Source: Iris pallida (Eukaryota; Streptophyta; Magnoliopsida; Asparagales; Iridaceae). From it: DNA of 64,000 bases. Numbering within the stretch: position 1 is the stretch's first letter; each line of letters begins with the position of its first letter. The DNA lies in the NCBI GenBank assembly GCA_029216955.1, contig JANAVB010016199.1, positions 10,805,595 through 10,869,594 of the forward strand. Reading direction: 5' to 3'. Below the pieces are notes generated by a model. The model was not told where the DNA came from. It made no database searches and was given only the letters and a program-made list of their open reading frames with translations. The position numbers and the translations under genes were made by a program. Below are positions 61,960-64,000 of the stretch, piece by piece.

Positions 61960-62401
61960 TGACAGCGAAACGGGCTTACCTTCGTGCTTGGAAATGGCTA
62001 AATCGATCGGTGATGACGATAACTGGACCACCGTTGCTTGGTAAGAGCGAAACGGTGCTGCGAAAATTCCGACGGATAACATGGTAAGGGGTTCGTACGA
62101 AGGTTCTTTGAAAACCTCAAACGAGGGGCTTCCGAATCAACGGAAGAGTCGAGTCTACGACCAAGAGGAGGAGGAAACGAATCTCATATCTCAAAAGAAG
62201 AAATTTATTGATTAAAAAGTTGTCTCCAACGGCATACAAAATGTACCATTTGTAGGACTTCTATGACAAATCACAATTCTAATCAAACACAAATCCCAAT
62301 CATAATTAAACACTATAAAAATTAAAAATAGAGCCTATCCTAGTAAAAAGATAAGTGTCAAAATCAGAGTCCTAAAAGAAATTGGACTCTACACTACAAC
62401 A
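61960..62401 (-). repeat. 3' LTR of the gypsy element (442 bp)
   Basis: On the minus strand TGTTGTAGTGTAGAGTCC...GTTTCGCTGTCA. It directly follows the end of the integrase frame and the purine-rich TTGAAGTAGGGAAGAC. Only one copy lies in the window, so ends rest on TG/CA and coding position. Confidence 0.72.
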
Positions 62402-62408
62402 GTCTTCC

Positions 62409-63480
62409 CTACTTCAAGAGAACTCGTCCCTGGGTTCTTGTCAAAATAAAGCGATTTGACAAAAGAAAATACTCATAAAGATCAATGACATTGAAGAATG
62501 GGGAGATATGCATGTCTTCAGGGAGATCAATCACATAAGTATTGTCATTTAGCTTGCGTAGAACTTGAAATGGCCTGATCTTCTTTTGTGCCAATTTGTT
62601 GTGGGTGCCAGTAGAAAAACGTTCTTTATGCAAGTAAACCATGACCAGATCTCCTGCATGAAAGACTTTACGGCGGCGGGATTGATCAGAAGTTGCTTTA
62701 TATTTGGCATAAGATTCCTCGAGTTGTTGTTTTACTTCATCATGTATTAACTTATGTCCTTCTAACATATGCACAGCACCAATGTTTCAACCCGGAGTCT
62801 TAGGCAGAGAGGCGAGGTCTAAAACATGTCGGGTACGACGTAAGTAGACAATGTCGAATGACGATTTTTCTGTTGATCTGTTGGCATGCAGTTGTAAGCA
62901 AATTCAGCATATGACAAAGCAATTCAGCATATGACAAAGCAAGGTCCCATTGCTTATGTCGTGTCCCAACTAAGCTTCAAAACATGTTTCCAAGTGTGCG
63001 ATTCACGACCTATGTTTGTCCGCCAGTTTGTAGGTGACTAGTAGTGCTAAACAGTAGTGATATATCTAACCTTTCCTACAATGTTTTCCAGAAATGTGGC
63101 AGAAACTTAGTATCTCTGGCCGAGGTAATAGATTTTGGCCCACCATGAAGATGCACGACTTCTCGAAAGAATAGAAAAGCGATATAAGTCGCGTCAAACG
63201 TCTTGCGGCAGGGAATAAAGTATGCCATGTTGGAGGATGTCTACTACGACAAAGAATGAATCAGCACCGCAATGCATTCATGGTAAGCCAAGAATAAAGT
63301 CCATAGCAATATCTTCCCAAGGACCATCAAGAATAAGAAGAGGCATATAAAGACTAGTATTCTGCTTTTGGTCCTTGGCAACTTGACATATAGGACAACT
63401 GTGAATATGTCCCTAACTTATTTTCTCAATTGCGGCCAGTAATATCTTTTTTCAGTCATGACCAACGTCATATCTTGGCC
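62409..63480 (-). pseudogene. Gypsy integrase remnant
   Basis: 62774-62409 encodes the integrase C-terminal segment ([21 protein letters not shown], then [20 protein letters not shown] and the DLYEYF end). The core is readable across frames at 63450-62850: ITG/YYWPQLRK with a zinc-binding remnant near 63440, PWEDIAMDF near 63330, and [20 protein letters not shown] near 63210. Multiple frameshifts and stops. Confidence 0.82.
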
Positions 63481-64000
63481 GAAATGTCCACCGGGGTCTC
63501 TACTATGGAGCTATGTGATAATATATTTTCGCGAGAACTATGGGAAATGCACAGCTGATTTTCTTTGAAGAGATGACCTTCTTAGATGTGATATCCATTT
63601 GCAGCTCCATTAGACTGACAATCTTTCCATACTTATCAAAAATCTTCAACTTTCGAGGAGAGTTCTTGTTTCTCAAGATAACTTTCAAGTTCTTGACCGT
63701 CAATAATCATAACGGCCTTTTGTTGTTGTAGACTAGTGTTAGGAATAATGTCCGGTGCTAATGGATAGAGTGAGGTGACGCACATCTTGAAGGAAGGAAT
63801 GTGTTACTCTTCCTCGGTACGTGACATTTCTGTCAAATTGTCACAATCGACCGAGGATGATGTGGCAGGAGTCCATGTCGACAATATCGAACCCGACTTC
63901 ATTTTTGTAGGTCTTCCCAATGGAGAAGGGTATGCGGCAAACTTCAGAGACGACCATGTTGTAGCCTTGTTGAATCTATCCAGTCTTGTACGGAGCCAGG
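63481..64000 (-). pseudogene. Gypsy protease end joined to integrase start, RT missing
   Basis: At 64000-63800 the minus strand reads YKTGWIQQGYN, GKTYKNEVGFDIVDMDSCHI and ILGRL, typical of the segment C-terminal to the gypsy protease active site. By 63560 the sequence is already LFKENQLCIS-like, the start of the integrase zinc region. The whole reverse transcriptase and RNase H (normally over 1.5 kb) is absent, with the deletion point near 63640-63700. Confidence 0.7.

Larger units (their letters stand above)
61960..64000 (-). mobile_element. Ty3/gypsy element, cut by the window edge, RT region deleted
   Basis: The left end is an LTR (61960-62401). To its right, on the minus strand, come integrase and protease pieces, so the element continues beyond 64000. 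It inserted into the RTE LINE; the left target site would be CAACA (61955-61959), but the other side is outside the window. Confidence 0.82.

Overview
The window is plant nuclear DNA, almost certainly from a flowering plant with a repeat-rich genome. The evidence is Ty1/copia, Ty3/gypsy-type, L1, RTE, TRIM, hAT and PIF/Harbinger elements nested in one another, GT-AG introns, and a fragment of a euAP2-class APETALA2 gene. I see no bacterial genes, rRNA, tRNA or CRISPR array. The exact lineage cannot be read from the sequence.

The main host feature is a single minus-strand gene that spans most of the window. Nine short exons between 60052 and 6583 encode 321 continuous residues of an amidohydrolase related to Arabidopsis LAF3 and the YtcJ-type amidohydrolases. 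All eight internal introns obey GT-AG, all phases match, and there is no stop or frameshift. Three introns are very large (22.5, 14.4 and 11.9 kb) and filled with transposons. The N-terminal exons lie beyond the right edge. The C-terminal exons lie beyond the left edge or were not recognised.

Layout from left to right: copia-1 (609-6524) carries a nested hAT element. Exons I, H and G lie at 6583-7093. The 14.4-kb intron (7094-21452) holds a TRIM remnant, a broken copia-B fused head to head with the 3' half of copia-2, and LARD-1, a 9.55-kb non-coding LTR element with 3.2-kb LTRs. Exon F is at 21453-21560. The 11.9-kb intron holds copia-3, copia-5 and a small hairpin MITE. Exons E and D (33485-33932) are followed by a 3.2-kb intron with a long-TIR DNA element and a complete TRIM, then exons C and B (37133-37435). 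The 22.5-kb intron holds copia-4 (minus strand) split by LARD-2, a PIF/Harbinger element with a GC-rich core, an AP2-class pseudogene, and an L1-type LINE inside a GATACGG-rich repeat element. Exon A is at 59980-60052. The right edge has a Tourist-like MITE, an RTE LINE tail and a Ty3/gypsy element missing its reverse transcriptase.

All transposon coding regions look defective. Many are interrupted copies of one copia family (copia-1 to copia-4). Target-site duplications give a relative order: the hAT element went into copia-1, LARD-2 into copia-4, and a hAT-like element into the AP2 pseudogene. Coordinates for exons, LTRs and target duplications were read base by base. Family names rest on recognised motifs, not on a database search.
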